Source: Pollenia angustigena
Taxonomy: Eukaryota; Arthropoda; Insecta; Diptera; Polleniidae
Assembly (NCBI GenBank): GCA_930367215.1
Contig: OV884056.1
Coordinates: forward strand, 234,475,127 to 234,539,126
DNA length: 64,000 bases
Reading direction: 5' to 3'
Of the stretch, positions 23,594 to 35,111 are shown piece after piece. Both the position numbers and the translations under genes were made by a program. The notes beneath the pieces are model-generated. The model did not search any database. It had not been told where the DNA came from and saw only the letters and a list, made by a program, of their open reading frames with translations. The number at the start of each line of letters is the position of its first letter. Positions within the stretch are counted from its first letter, which is position 1.

Positions 23594-24207
23594 AGGTGGC
23601 ATGTCATAATGTCCGTGGGCATTAAGACACTTTGCAAATGGACATTATGTAGTTTTTAAACATGTCATAAGGTCCATAATTATTAAAGAACTTAAATACA
23701 AAAAAATATCTACATACACGCAGGGAAAAAACATTTTTTATTGTGGTCACAAACATCAAAACTATTTTTAAAGAAACTAATTTAACCATAATATGGTTGT
23801 CGGTGACAGTAATTAGGTTAAATTAAACATAATATGGTTAAAATTTTTTTTTTTTTTTTTATTGTTATGTTATATACCGAAAACACTTTTGGGCGCAAGG
23901 ATTTTCTACTCTATATTATAACAAATTCCGGCTGCGCTTACTAAAGCTACGGCCGGGCGCAAGGATTTTCTCCTCTATGATAAAACAAGTACCGGCTTCG
24001 CTAACTTAAGCTGCGCTGCACAGGGATTTTCTCCTTTATGGCGTAACACGTATCTGCTGCGCTAAGTAAAGCTCCTCGGAACGAAGGCCGACTACGCAGA
24101 GACGCTTTAGTTAGCGAAGCCGGTATTTCTTATACAATAGAAGAAAAAAATCATTGCGGCAAGGATTTCCATGGACACTATGGCACTGGACGTTATGACA
24201 TGCCCCG
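23594..24207 (-). mobile_element. composite MITE (GGTGGCATGTCATAATGTCC ends), 614 bp
   Basis: The ends AGGTGGCATGTCATAATGTCC-like and the inverted GGACGTTATGACATGCCCC are flanked by a perfect 8-bp duplication, TTCATATT (23586-23593 and 24208-24215). Inside are, in order, a short segment with ACACGCAGGGAAAAAACA and TTTAACCATAATATGG, and a GC-rich tandem/inverted block. The same parts in the opposite order occur in a second copy starting at 50037. Confidence 0.65.
23885..24165. repeat. GC-rich GCGCAAGGATTTTCTCC tandem and inverted units
   Basis: Three units of about 65-70 bp (GCGCAAGGATTTTCTCC ... CGGCTTCGCTAACTTAAGC) are followed by an inverted unit (GCTTTAGTTAGCGAAGCCGG). The block stands out from the AT-rich surroundings. 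Related blocks are at 50095-50360, 57035-57110 and 58795-59000, always inside mobile elements. Confidence 0.6.
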
Positions 24208-24359
24208 TTCATATTATGGTTGGCGCCGAACATGTTGTGGTTAAAAATAACTAAAATATGATTAAGCCTTATAACATCATGGTTGGTTAGCAACCATAGC
24301 ATGTTGCTTTTTGAAAAGAGGAAAATACTTTTGTTAATTTAAAAACCAATTATTTTCAT

Positions 24360-26358
24360 ATTTAAGCATAGCATAGCATTATTAAAAAATTTCTTGTCGA
24401 TAAGTTTGAGTTTCGACCGATTAGCCAATGTAGTTGAGCTGCTTTAAGTTTCATAGCCGTTATTTTCGCTTCAATATGACGAGACCAGGTCAGGCGTCTA
24501 TCTATATGAATTCCCAAGTATTTAACATGGCTTTCTACCGGAACATGTTATTTATTTTTACAGCAGGGCACGTTTGTCTTCTGAGGGTGGAAGTTAAGTG
24601 AGCACATTTAGCCGGGTTAACCTTTATTTTCCATTTTTCTAGCCAGGCTTCTAGTTCATTGATGTGGGACTGTAAAAGCTGCGATGCAACTTTTAGGTCC
24701 TAATTAACACTAATAAACGCTGTGTCGTCTCCAAAGGTAGAGAGTATGTGTGCTCGGGCTTGTTGGCATATCAGCTGTATATATTATATACAGTAACGGC
24801 CCTAATATGCTGCGTTGAGGGACACCAGCAGATATTTTCTTGGTGGGGGAGTATTGGTTTTTTGATCTAACCATGAATGTTCTGCCAGTTAAATAGCTCT
24901 CAAGGAGTTTGTGAGTGTTTTGTGGAAACATTCGTGTTATATAAATGATCAGCCCATCATGCCAAACTTTGTCGAATGCTTGGGAAATGTCTATAAACAG
25001 TGCTGAGCAATATTCCTTTCTCTCAAATGCTGATCTAATTCGGGTAACAATTCTATGCACTTGTTCGATTGCACCATGCCTTGCTCGGAATCCGAACTGA
25101 TGATCCGGAATGATTGCGTGTTCAGTAGGTGCCGGTTCACACATGTCAAGTTTGACTCGTCAAGTCTTGAGTTTTTAGGAGAGAGGGGAAATGAAATGGC
25201 ATTCTCTTTTCCCTTCTCTCCTAAAAGCTCAAGACTTGACGAGTAAAACTTGACGTGTGTGAACCGGCACTAAGATAGGGAGTTATAGTTAAAAGGAATA
25301 TTTTTTCGAATAGCTTTGATAATATTGATAGTAGGCTGATTAGTCTGTACGGCGTAATTTGACTAGCGTTGTTTCCTGGCTTAGGAATCATAGAAATTGT
25401 AAAGGTCTTTCAAGAGGATGGGAAGTAGCCAACTCATAATATCGCATTAAAGATGAGCAGCAAGATTCTTGAAGTAGACGTAGGTAACTTTCTTATCATT
25501 GAGCCTGTGATGCGGTCAGGAACGGGAGATTTTTTAATGTTGACATTTTCTATCGCTGATTTTACTTGGGTTAATTAAAATTTTATTGGATCGTTAACTG
25601 TATCAGGAATAATTGGACGACAGGAACAAGTATCAGTATCATGGGGCGTTAAAACTTTCTCAAAATGGCTTGCAAAGGCATTTATTTTTTCCTTTGTGTT
25701 TTTGGCACAGGTACGGTTTTCCAGTCTTAGTGGAGATTCGTGGGTTATAGGGCATTGCATATGTCTTACAGCCTTCCATAAGCTGTAATTGGAGCTTTTT
25801 GTGGCATCTAGGCTGTTTAGATAGCCTTCTACTGCAGAGTCGTGCTTCTGCCTCAGTTTGTTGCGTAGAGTTGCCTGGCATAACCGCAGTTGGGCCTTGA
25901 TGGTTGGGGAACGATTTTTTTGCCATTGTCTTCTCAACTTCCTTTTTTCCCTGACAAGGGTCTCTATATCCACATAAATAAAGTTTTCAACTGCGTTTTC
26001 AAAGTTGCCTTTTAGAATAAGGATTGAAGGTGAATGATCAGACGATAAATCGTGTGAGGAACTAATTAGTAATTGATCGCGTTTGATGTTTTTAATAACG
26101 GCAAAGTCGATAAGGTTATATAGCTGGTTATTTCTAGGACTTATAAGTCTGGAGCCCCAATACGTATGCTAAGCGTTGTAGTCGCCTGCTGCAATGAATT
26201 TTTGTGCCAATGTGGAGAAGAAGTTTAAAAATTTTTCCTGTGCAATTTTATGTCTAGGGAGACAATATACGGATGATAACGTGATTTTAAAATCTGTAAG
26301 ATTTATAGATGTAGCCTGGATACAATCCAAAATATGATTGTGCCTTCTCGATGGAGCC
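24360..26358 (-). pseudogene. Jockey-type LINE ORF2 relic (endonuclease + reverse transcriptase), 5'-truncated
   Basis: On the minus strand the region begins inside an apurinic-type endonuclease: IQATSINLTDFKITLSSVYC, AAGDYNA (a TAG replaces the next codon), HTYWGSRL, then SDHSPSI. A linker follows (DIETLVREKRKLRRQWQKNR, to about 25575). The reverse transcriptase has DHQFGFRARHG, LFIDISQAFDKVWHDGL, SAGVPQRSILGPLLYIIYT and a degraded YADD region near 24730. A C-terminal part with LEAWLEKWKIKVNPAKC ends around 24360. The motif set is that of the Jockey clade. Stops, frame changes and a MITE at 25129-25270 disable it. The left neighbour and the 5' cut at 26358 abut other repeats. Confidence 0.75.
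25129..25270. mobile_element. hairpin MITE, 142 bp, Harbinger-like
   Basis: The element is almost entirely one inverted repeat, GTGCCGGTTCACAC... to its complement, around a short centre near 25195. It is flanked by TAG (25126-25128) and TAA (25271-25273), compatible with the 3-bp TWA-type duplication of PIF/Harbinger elements. It interrupts the Jockey reverse transcriptase. Removing it with one 3-bp copy joins ITPYL directly in frame to TEHAIIPDHQFGFR, so the insertion borders are precise. Confidence 0.75.
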
Positions 26359-26769
26359 CTAATTTAACCATAATATGGTTGTCGCTGACAAAAATACAGT
26401 TCAATTAAACATATTATTGTAACAATTGTGATTTTTCATTAAACTGTTGCAAGCGTATTCAAAACGAAAATTTGTGTACTTCGACTATACTCCGCTCATC
26501 GAGTGAGCAACTAAAATGTAAAATAAGCTTAGTCACCATTGAGTCAAGAGTTTATCTAAAACACTTTCAAATCGTCCGATTTAAAAAAATTTGTAAATCT
26601 CTGTTTTAGTTAAATTCAATTGACAGAAATAGCAAATTTACAGTCTTTGATCATTCGATAATCATAGTTTATTAAAAAGTGTTTTGAATAAGAAATCCAC
26701 AATCAGGGGATATGCAGTAACAAAATTTTTGTTTTGAATACGGGTGTTGGTTTTTAATTGAAGTTTTAG

Positions 26770-27235
26770 ATATTTTAATTAGGCTTAAGTTCAATTAATT
26801 TAATTTTAATGCAATTATTTTTAGTGAAGGAAGGAACTTACATAAAATGAAATAAAATTTTTTGATAATCTTATTCTTGACTGAACACGTGATTGAAATT
26901 GGAACGAATTCACTAGTTTCGAGAACAATCACATTCTTATTATCAGAATTCTTTGCCGTTCTAACGTTTGCACCACTGCGGCACCTGCAAGTCTATAGTC
27001 AAACATTAATCTTTAACCAATGTTAATGGTGGATCGAAATCTGCTGTAAATACTTATCTATTTTCTATTTTAATAACATGTTTTTTCCTTACTTCTAATT
27101 TTCGTACTTAGTTGACTTTGTCTTGAAGACTTAAGTACATTTGTTTTAAAGTTTTTTTTCCTTCGGTTTTTTTTCGTTGACCTTTCTGTGTACATTTTGA
27201 AGAACAAATGTAAACATAGAGCTAAGCATATTAGG
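26770..27235 (+). repeat. diverged single copy of the 563-bp array unit
   Basis: Shared words with the array at 37366-40866 include TTAATTAGGCTTAAGTTCA, TAGTCAAACAT.AATC, GGATCGAAAT.TGCT, AACATGTTTTTTCCTT.ACTTC, GTTGACCTTTCTGTG and GAACAAATGTA.ACATAGAGC. Order and spacing are kept but the sequence has diverged considerably. The GC-rich tRNA-like part of the unit is replaced by unrelated AT-rich sequence. Confidence 0.6.
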
Positions 27236-27239
27236 TTTA

Positions 27240-27906
27240 AAATTTTCTTTAAGAAAAGTTGTGTTGGAGGTGAATATATTAAAACATGTTTTTTCTTTGC
27301 GTGAAGTTACGTCCGCATTTAAGGTGACGACATGTTCTATAATCAAATCAAAAAAATTGCAAAATATTGATGCGTGCATGCTGCGTTTAACCAACTTGGC
27401 AACTTAAAGAGGAAATTGGAAATACAGTTAAAGTTGAGGCGCGTGAATCCTGACTTACAAGACGATATGCAACAATTACGCAAAACTTAGTTTGAAAAGC
27501 AGGCGATACTTTTCATTTCACTTTCCCATGAGTCTGGCACAAAATCTGTGTTTAGTATGGGCATAATGAAATAATTAAATAAAATGTGTAATAAATAAAT
27601 TTTATTAAAAAAAATGATTTTTTTTTTTTTGTATTTATAAAACCTCTTTAATATATTAAAAAAAATTATATCCGCATAAGTTAAACAGGAGAATTAAAAA
27701 ATATCTGTTGTGTTAAAAATTGTTTTTTTTTTTTTTATAATTATTATAATTGCTGCAACAATTAACAAAAATGTACTACAATTATTAAAATAAATGTTTA
27801 GCAGAATTTATTAAATAAATTAATAAACATAAATTATGAAATAAATCAAAGTATTTAACGACAATGTAAATGCATAATTTAATGCCACTTTAAATATCCG
27901 TTTAGC
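27240..27906. other. no gene seen
   Basis: AT-rich with poly(A)/(T) tracts. An ACATGTTTTTTCTTTGCGTG terminus at 27284-27303 belongs to the CACGCA-type MITE family. An 82-codon minus-strand frame at 27146-27394 overlaps repeats and is not supported. Confidence 0.4.
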
Positions 27907-28023
27907 GGACAATTTCACCAAGTTCAGTTAAAATTAACTAATAGTTATACTTCCAGTTAAGAATATGTTTCTGAAAGTTATAACTGAAAGCTAATTGTAA
28001 CTGAACTTGGGGAAATTGGCAGT
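27907..28023. mobile_element. small palindromic MITE, copy 1
   Basis: Inverted ends GACAATTTCACCAAGTTCAG and its near complement enclose about 80 bp, so the whole unit can fold. A better-preserved relative with ACGGCCATTTTCACAAAGTT ends is at 43313-43429. Confidence 0.55.
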
Positions 28024-28342
28024 AACAAAATAAAAAAACTATTATAAATAAAGTGAAATTTGTTAAGAAAACATTTAATTAATTTACAGTTTTTTCATAA
28101 TTTATTTTTAGAATCTTCATGTATTTAATATGAACAAACAATAACACAGGTCGACATTGAAAAAGGTTTTTAACCATTCCATTATATTTTTGGCATGCTG
28201 GAGCCGATTATGAACTTAGTTTTCTCACATCGCGTCATATTTATTAGATAATAGTGCATTTATGTTTTTCCCGTTATACTTCACGTACATATCCGGGAGC
28301 AGACGTGCCATCTGACCATAACCTAATTATGGCTAACATGTA

Positions 28343-28533
28343 CACAGAAAAAATTCTCCAAAATTTTTCACCAATTAAAGCATTAGTCATTAATCAAGTA
28401 AATTAAACGTTTAATTAATACTATTAACTGGTTGAATTGATACTATTAATTTGTTTACTGGTGCAAATTTAATTAATTTTTTAATTAATATCACAATTTT
28501 TTTAATTGAAATAAATTTTTATTTTTTTCTGTG
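28343..28533. mobile_element. TA-flanked MITE, 191 bp (CACAGAAAAAA ends)
   Basis: The ends CACAGAAAAAATTCTCC and inverted TTTTTTCTGTG are bordered by TA on both sides. The interior consists of AATTAATT-rich sequence. It is a short member of the same termini family as the 1-kb elements at 5988, 33251 and 47777. Confidence 0.7.
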
Positions 28534-29136
28534 TACATTAACGTCATTTCACAATCAAAGAGAAAACAACATCGTAAGCTTGGCACCGGAAAACTTGAAA
28601 ACCCGGATATTATAACGAATGTAACAGAGCGTATTAATACAGAGCTAACTAACATTGATAGAGAAAATGTGGAAAATATATGGTGCTCAATAAAAATACC
28701 ATTAACACAATTGCCCAAACTACTCTCGGAAAGTACACAAAGCCAAATACTTAAGATTGGATGACAACAGAAATACAACAGCTTATGGAAGAACGTCGTA
28801 AATATAAAAATTCAAATTACGAATTATACGGGGAGTTTAATAGAGAAATTCAAATTACAACGCGTGCTGCACAGAATAAACACCCAAATGATCAATGCCA
28901 GGCAGGCGCGGATCCAGCTCGAGCCTTACGGGGGGGGAAATTTTGTATGATACAAAAGAGTAAAAAATTTGTTTTAAAAAGTTTATTAAAAACATTATAT
29001 GTATATTATATAAAAAAAAAAAACAATATACAAATATAAGATCCGTTCAATATAAATTAAAATAAATTAATCTTTTTAAATAAGTAAATTGTGATTTCCT
29101 TGTGAGGCAAATTGAGATAGTACCGTCTATCTTCTA

Positions 29137-29841
29137 CACAGAAAAAAATATCTCAAGAAAATTTTTAACAACACAGTTTGTTAAAAATATAATTTTTGTT
29201 CAACAAACTTTTTATTTGATTCAATGAAAAAATTTATCAAATATACACTTTACAAAATAACACTCAATAAAACATATTTAATAATGAAATATTTAAATAT
29301 TTCTTGATATTCAATAAAACAAATATTTGAATGAACGTTAAAACAGTATTTTTACAACTCTTGTTCATTTTATAATAGGTCATAATTCTCATTCGCTTAA
29401 CAGTTTTATTTGGTTAAATATCTTTAGTTTTGCCAAAGTCTTTAGAAAAAGGTTTCCTGATGATCTGGCTTAAGCAACCAGCGAAACGCACATAGGAACT
29501 AGCTTATCCCCCCATAATAATTTTTTGTGTATATATTTATAATGGATTAATTAAGCACGTCACCATTAATAAATAAAGATTCGATAAACATTTTATTTGA
29601 TTTATTCAACATTTCCAACAATTTATTTTAACAAATCACGCAAACATTTTGTTGAAAAAAAATTATTTTGGGCAACAACTTTTTTTATTGATTCAATAAA
29701 CTTGGTTGTTGACTAAAAATTTAATAACTATACCTACAAACTTTTTTATCAATAATGCAAAAATCGTCATCGCAGAAAATTAAAAAAAAATTTTTTTTTA
29801 TCAAATATCGTATTCAAATATGAAAATTATTTTTTTCTGTG
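29137..29841 (+). mobile_element. TA-flanked TIR element, 705 bp, containing a hammerhead relic
   Basis: The ends CACAGAAAAAAATATC and TTTTTTCTGTG are flanked by TA at 29135-29136 and 29842-29843. The body has AACAAA/TTTGTT-rich arms. In its middle (29390-29580) is a diverged part of the hammerhead unit seen at 17881-18808, so the retrozyme-like sequence has either been captured by or inserted into this element. Confidence 0.65.
29441..29512 (+). ncRNA. degenerate hammerhead ribozyme, copy C
   Basis: CUGAUGA is at 29457-29463 and GAAA at 29483-29486. Helix II retains CUGG with CCAG, but the G that should follow the core is U, giving a U-C mismatch next to the core. Helix I still pairs GGUUUC (29451-29456) with GGAACU (29495-29500), including G-U pairs. 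Helix III is disrupted (CGCACA instead of UGCGCA). The motif is recognisable, but activity is unlikely. Confidence 0.6.
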
Positions 29842-30907
29842 TAGCATTACTGACGAGCATTGACACGAAAATTCGAAATATTTTTCTTAGATTTGGGAAG
29901 ATGTCTTCATCACAGTTTATTAAAGCATCTACAATGTTATCTGATAGATTTTCAGATATTTTCCATGTTTGTTGCCAATGCAACAGTTCAGGCTCAAGTT
30001 AAAATGTGTTAATCTCGTTTATCAAATATAATCAGCTCATCAGCTAGTTGTGGTTTTAAAATAAATGGTATATGGGCAAATCTCAAAAACAGTCCACAAA
30101 CCAAAAATTTTTCATATTAATTTTTTTTAGATGTATGATTTAATTTTTATATTTAAAAATATGTATTTCGACGATCATTAATATAATAATTTTTACCAAA
30201 TATAAATTTCGTTAAAAAAAAAGATTGATATTAATTCATACATTCATTAGTGATCACAAAATTAGTTTATATATATAATTTGTTTTGTTAAAATAAATAA
30301 AATTGGGTTTATTATATAGTACTAAAAAAAACTGTAGCGTGCGTTGTAAGGCGTGCGTCACAAAGGGTTCACGGATTTTATCAAAAAATTACAAAATTTT
30401 TAAGCTGCGAATAAGTGATTTTAGAGTTCCCTTATATTCATCTTTCTTTCAGGAATAAGACTTTGTATACCTTATGATGCAAAATTCGCTAAAAATAAGG
30501 AAAACACCCTTCAACTTTTAAAGTTGCTTCTAAGTTTTGTGGCGTGCATCGCAAAACTTTGTGATTAATTATTTCGCAACAAATGCTTGCTAAGAAATTA
30601 TGATATATGCCATTCGTAAGTACATATTAATGTCACTAAATACTATATATAAGTTGAAGCTACCTCTTTTGAAAGGCTAAAAAATGGTTATATATCAATC
30701 AGAAAACACGAGCGAGTGTAGCGTTCGTTACGCAGGATTTGTCCATATGACTTGATTACACTTCGAGGTTGAAGTTTAGGTATGTTCAATACATTTAGGA
30801 TATCTATTGGGAAAGATGTTTTGAGATCTTCTAAAATAAATTCAATAAGAGGAATGTAACCTACAACTCAGTAGTAATCTTCAACATTTTGGAAGTGATT
30901 ATTTCGT

Positions 30908-31770
30908 TCAAATTTTGTCTTTTTGATTGGAACCTCGATTTGAACGCAAATAACTTTTTAGCTTTTTTTCAAAAATCGCTTTAAATTGTACTTCGGCTTT
31001 ATTTCTTTTTTCTTCAATGCACATGATAAAAATGTTGATAAGGCTTGATCCTTTTTGAATATCTATATCTTGCTTTTGTAAAATGATACTAAGTGGCTGT
31101 GTTACAATATGTATCGCGCTTAATATGTATATTCCGCAAATAAATTTAAAAGTACTAAGTGAGATCCTTAATATAAAGCTAGAGATATTACTTCCTTTCC
31201 ACTCAAATATTTTTTCCAAAGGTTCTACTATATGATGTACACTTGTTGCAAAGACGCATAATGAAGAGAGTTTGACTCCCAAATACTTTGCTAAAACAGT
31301 TTTTTGCTTGGGATGATTATATTTAAAAAATTTTGTCGTTTCTTTAACAAATGATAAAACTTTTTGTATTAATGGCACTTTATTGCTTTTAGAAATTGAG
31401 TTGTTCAATTTTTGGGAATAGCAAGGCGTCTGTTTCGCATTTGTCGCTTTTCCAGAAATTTTTAACAGCTCCATTTTCTGCTGACATCAGAGGACACCCA
31501 TCTGTTCCATCTCCTACACAATTTTTTAGGTCAAGACCAAAATTTGTCAAAGTTTTAAGAACTATTGATGATAGTGCCTTCGCATCAATTGACACATCAA
31601 CGTCATCAATATCTTTTGAAGCCTCTTCAAATGCGTTTACAACAAAGCCAATAAATTCTTCGCTAACAACTTTTTGTTGTATGTTGAAATATCTTAAAGA
31701 TAGGGAAATCTGACAAATCCGTGCTTTCGTCAAAAATTATCGAATAGAATTTTGATTCATATAACACATT
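30908..31770 (-). pseudogene. hAT transposase relic
   Basis: On the minus strand, SKFYSIIFDESTDLSDF contains the DEST(D) motif with the first catalytic aspartate of hAT transposases. A one-base shift leads to QISLSLRYFN, then SEEFIGFV, then FGLDLKNCVGDGTDGCPLMS with the second conserved region. Another shift leads to CYSQKLNNSISKSNKVPLIQ and FFKYNHPKQKTVL, typical of the helical insertion that follows. The C-terminal dimerisation region with the catalytic glutamate is not recognisable. Two or more frame changes make it inactive. Family resemblance is to the ZMYM1-like hAT proteins common in insects. Confidence 0.75.
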
Positions 31771-33250
31771 TATACATAAATATTGCAAATACTAACGCTT
31801 TTTAATAATTTAGCCGCACGCATTATCAAGTCAAACGTTAAGTCTTTGGATAAAGATGGCACCTGCTGGGATTGAATGTAGAATAATAAGTAATTGAATA
31901 CGGTAAACTAGATGTTTCTTTGGAAATATCTAATAAATAACTATTAGGATTAAGATTTGGACACTTATTGAAAATTTCGTTAGAGATTCCATAAAAAAAA
32001 AACAAAAAAAACCTTGCTGGGATTTCCAAAAATTTTGTACATTAAAAAAAATATTATTATGGGAATTCTTGTATTATCGAAATCAACAAAACATATTTTT
32101 ATAATTTACGGGGGGGAATTTCCTTATTCCCCCCCCCCCCCCTGAATCCACGCCTGATGCCAGGAGATTGAGAGGCTAAGTAGTCTACATGACGATTTTA
32201 ATATACACAAGAAATTAAAACAAACATCTGGATTACACCGCAAAAGAAATCCATCAGTTCTCTACAACAAAGATAATGAAGCTGTGTTTGAGATTGAAGA
32301 GAAGAAAGCGATTTGGGAAGAATATATTCAACAATTATTTAACGATGACAATAGATCATGCTACGACAACCAATTATCACAACAAATGTCAGGAACTTGC
32401 ATTACAGACAGTGAAGTGGAGCGTGCGATATGATCTCTCAAAGATAAGAAGGCCACCGACCCAGACGAAGTCCCTTCCGAGATACGTGAGCTTATAAATG
32501 AAAATAACACTTTACAAAACTTTTTAACCACATATATGACACGGGCCAATATCCACAAGATTGGCTTACATACACTTTTATTACAATACCGAAAAAAGAC
32601 ACGCTAAGAGGTGTAATGAATATCGACTTATTAGTTTATTGAGTCACGCACTTAGAATATTTCTTAAGATATTTCATAACAGGATTTATGAAAAATACGA
32701 ATGTGCTATGGGAAAAACTCAATTCGGATTCAAAGAAGGGAAGGGCACATGCCAAGCACTTTTTTTGTGCAGATTTTAGTACAGAAATGTCGAAATGTTA
32801 ACAAGGACGTACTTATATGTTTCATTGACTACGAAAAAGCTTTTGATACAGTAAAGCATGATAAACTGATGGAAACTCTCATTTCCCTTGGAATAAATGA
32901 TAAGGATCAGATGTATTAGAAGCTTATACTGGCATCAAACTGCAGAAATTGATGTCAATAGAGATGTGAAAGATTAGATAACTATACCTAGAGGTGTGAG
33001 ACCAGGTTGTTTTCTATCTCCCCTATTATTAAACGTATACTCGCAGAAAAAATTTCAAGAATCGCTTATATACATCCAAGAGAGTATAAAAGTAAACAGG
33101 CTTTATATCAACAACATCAGATACGCCGATTATACTCGAAAATTATGGTTTAAAAATTAATATTCATAAGACAAAATATATCGTCGCAGGAATTAAAGAA
33201 CGCTGTAACTGACAAAACATTAAATATTCACCAGAGCCAAAAAAAACCTG

Positions 33251-34245
33251 CACAGAAAAAATTATTGCCGGATTATTTTCAAACAAACGCTAGTTTGAAA
33301 TTTTTTTTGAATTTCCACAAATTTTTTTACTGATTCAATTAATATTTGTGTTTGATTTTTATTTAACCAACAAAAATGTGGACAACTATTCAAAAATATA
33401 ATAAACGCGTTATTGGTTTCAAGTTTTCATTATTTTGTATGATATATTTAACGCTTTTTAATGTTGTCGCCTTTTTGCATTTTTTTATTTGATCGTAAGC
33501 CACACTTCTTTATGTGAAATATAAGAACTACAAAAAAAAAACACATACAGTCTATTTTTGGACGCTTTAAAAAAGTGCAACAATAAGAAAGATGATAAAA
33601 TAGCATGACGAGGTTTAAAAAAAAAAAAAAAATAACAGGTAAAAAAACGTTTCAATCTTTTTAAACAACAGAAACAACAACAACATTATAAGAAACAAAA
33701 TACATTTTTGGTTGGTTTCAAAGTTGGTAAAACAAAAAACCAAATCCCGTATTCAATTTTTTGAAACTGTTTAGTATTTATATTTGATGTATTTATCAAA
33801 TACAAAAATAGAATGATGAAGAAAAACATATCGAGTCTTTAGCAAAGTAAAGGATATAGCAAGAGTAAGTGATGAAGAAAAACATTGTGTGTGTATAAAT
33901 AAGACTTCGTTCAAAAATTATTCAAACAAAAAAATGCGTCTCAAAGCCTGCCAGCCCCCGCCCGCTCTGCTCTACTTTCATCTTCGCCAACAGTGCTTGC
34001 TTGTGTGCGCGTCATTGATTGTGCTTTTTTCTTTGATTCAGTAAAATTATTTGTTTGAAATTTATAGGAATTTCAGTAAATTTCAGTTTGTTGCATTCAG
34101 TTAAATTATTTGTTCGAAAAAAACAGTGTTTTTTTCACTAAACAAAATGCAAATATGCGAATTTGTTTATAGGACCGATTTCAGACAAAAAATTTTTTGA
34201 TTCAACAAATTTTTTGTTTGAATTGGAAAAATAATTTTTTCTGTC
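33251..34245 (-). mobile_element. TIR element, 995 bp (CACAGAAAAAATTATT family, copy 2)
   Basis: The ends CACAGAAAAAATTATTGCC and the inverted GGAAAAATAATTTTTTCTGT match copies 1 and 3. It is reversed relative to copy 1 and interrupts the decayed LINE between its RT and C-terminal parts. The flanks are not TA here, so the target duplication may have decayed. Confidence 0.65.
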
Positions 34246-35111
34246 TGTATGAAAGAAAGTAGAAAAAAGTTCGAATCACAAAAACTATACAATTTAGGAA
34301 CATGATTTTAAAAACGTATTTTTATTTTTGTTTCGCTTTATATATCGGCTCTAAACATTTCCTCTCAAGTCTATTATTATCGGTTATTCTGCGGCTTTCA
34401 ACTTTTTTTTCCATCATACAAATATCGGACCGGGAACAATCCACGCAGTATTTTTTTCTGATAAAAAATGATGGAAAAAAACATATTTTCGATTTTTTGT
34501 CAGTTACAGCGTTCTTTAATTCCTGCGACGTTATGATTATTAGTAAGAAAAATAAATTCAACGATACAAAACGCTTAAAGTTCAAAACTCTTACGTCGAG
34601 AGAGTGCAGAATTTTAAAAATCTAGGTGTTCTAATTAATGAGTAATGGGACGTATCAGAAGTAATAAGATGCCGAATAGAGATGTCTTTTTTAAATACAG
34701 AAATGTCTTAACCAATCATGATATAAAAATGGAGACAAAATCGTATGGACTATAAAAGCCGTAGATATGGAAGCATTTGAAATGTGGACTTACCGACGAG
34801 TACTTAAAATACCCTGGACATCTTATACATTTAATAACGAAGTTCTAAGGAGAATTAATCGAGAACTCGAACTTTTATCACACCTGAAAAAACGAAAAAC
34901 TGCTTATTTAGGTTATGTTATGAGGAACCCTAAATATATGGTACTCAAAATAATCCTCCAAACCAAAGTTGAAGGAAAACGTAGCAGGGGTAGAAAGGAG
35001 ATGTTATAGCTGAAAAATATAAAACAATGGACTAGATCTCAGAATGTGGAGAATCTCATAAATGCGGCAAGAAACAGAGATGTTTTTGCTCAAATTGTAA
35101 ACGATGTTTGA

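Larger units (their letters stand above)
28903..32156 (-). mobile_element. hAT element, 3.25 kb, perfect 8-bp target duplication
   Basis: The block is bounded by ATGCCAGG at 28895-28902 and 32157-32164, an exact 8-bp duplication in the host LINE. The ends are CAGGCGCGGATCCAGC and, inverted, CAGGCGTGGATTCAG. Just inside each end is a G or C homopolymer (28930-28937 and 32130-32142). A decayed hAT transposase lies on the minus strand (30908-31770). A 705-bp TIR element with a hammerhead relic is inserted at 29137-29841. Confidence 0.85.
28534..35111 (+). pseudogene. decayed LINE (reverse transcriptase), split by two insertions
   Basis: Three pieces are collinear: 28534-28902, 32157-33250 and 34246-35111. 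The first reads as a pre-RT linker (ERINTELTNIDRENVENIW; TTEIQQLMEERRKYKN). The second carries reverse transcriptase motifs: GKTQFGFKEGKGT, then in another frame CFIDYEKAFDTVKHDKLMET (motif A), then GVRPGCFLSPLLLNVY; the YADD box reads YADYT. The third is a C-terminal region, MEAFEMWTYRRVLKIPW, followed by KKRKTAYLGYVMRNPKY and KVEGKRSRGRKEML. This C-terminal pattern is common in insect LINE-derived proteins; I do not assign a clade. Numerous stops and frame changes are present. The inserted blocks are a hAT element (28903-32156) and a 1-kb TIR element (33251-34245). Confidence 0.75.

Noticed and set aside
34302..34625. 107-codon plus-strand frame overlapping an 87-codon minus-strand frame
   Set aside because: Both lie between recognisable pieces of the decayed LINE and are explained as its noncoding remains.
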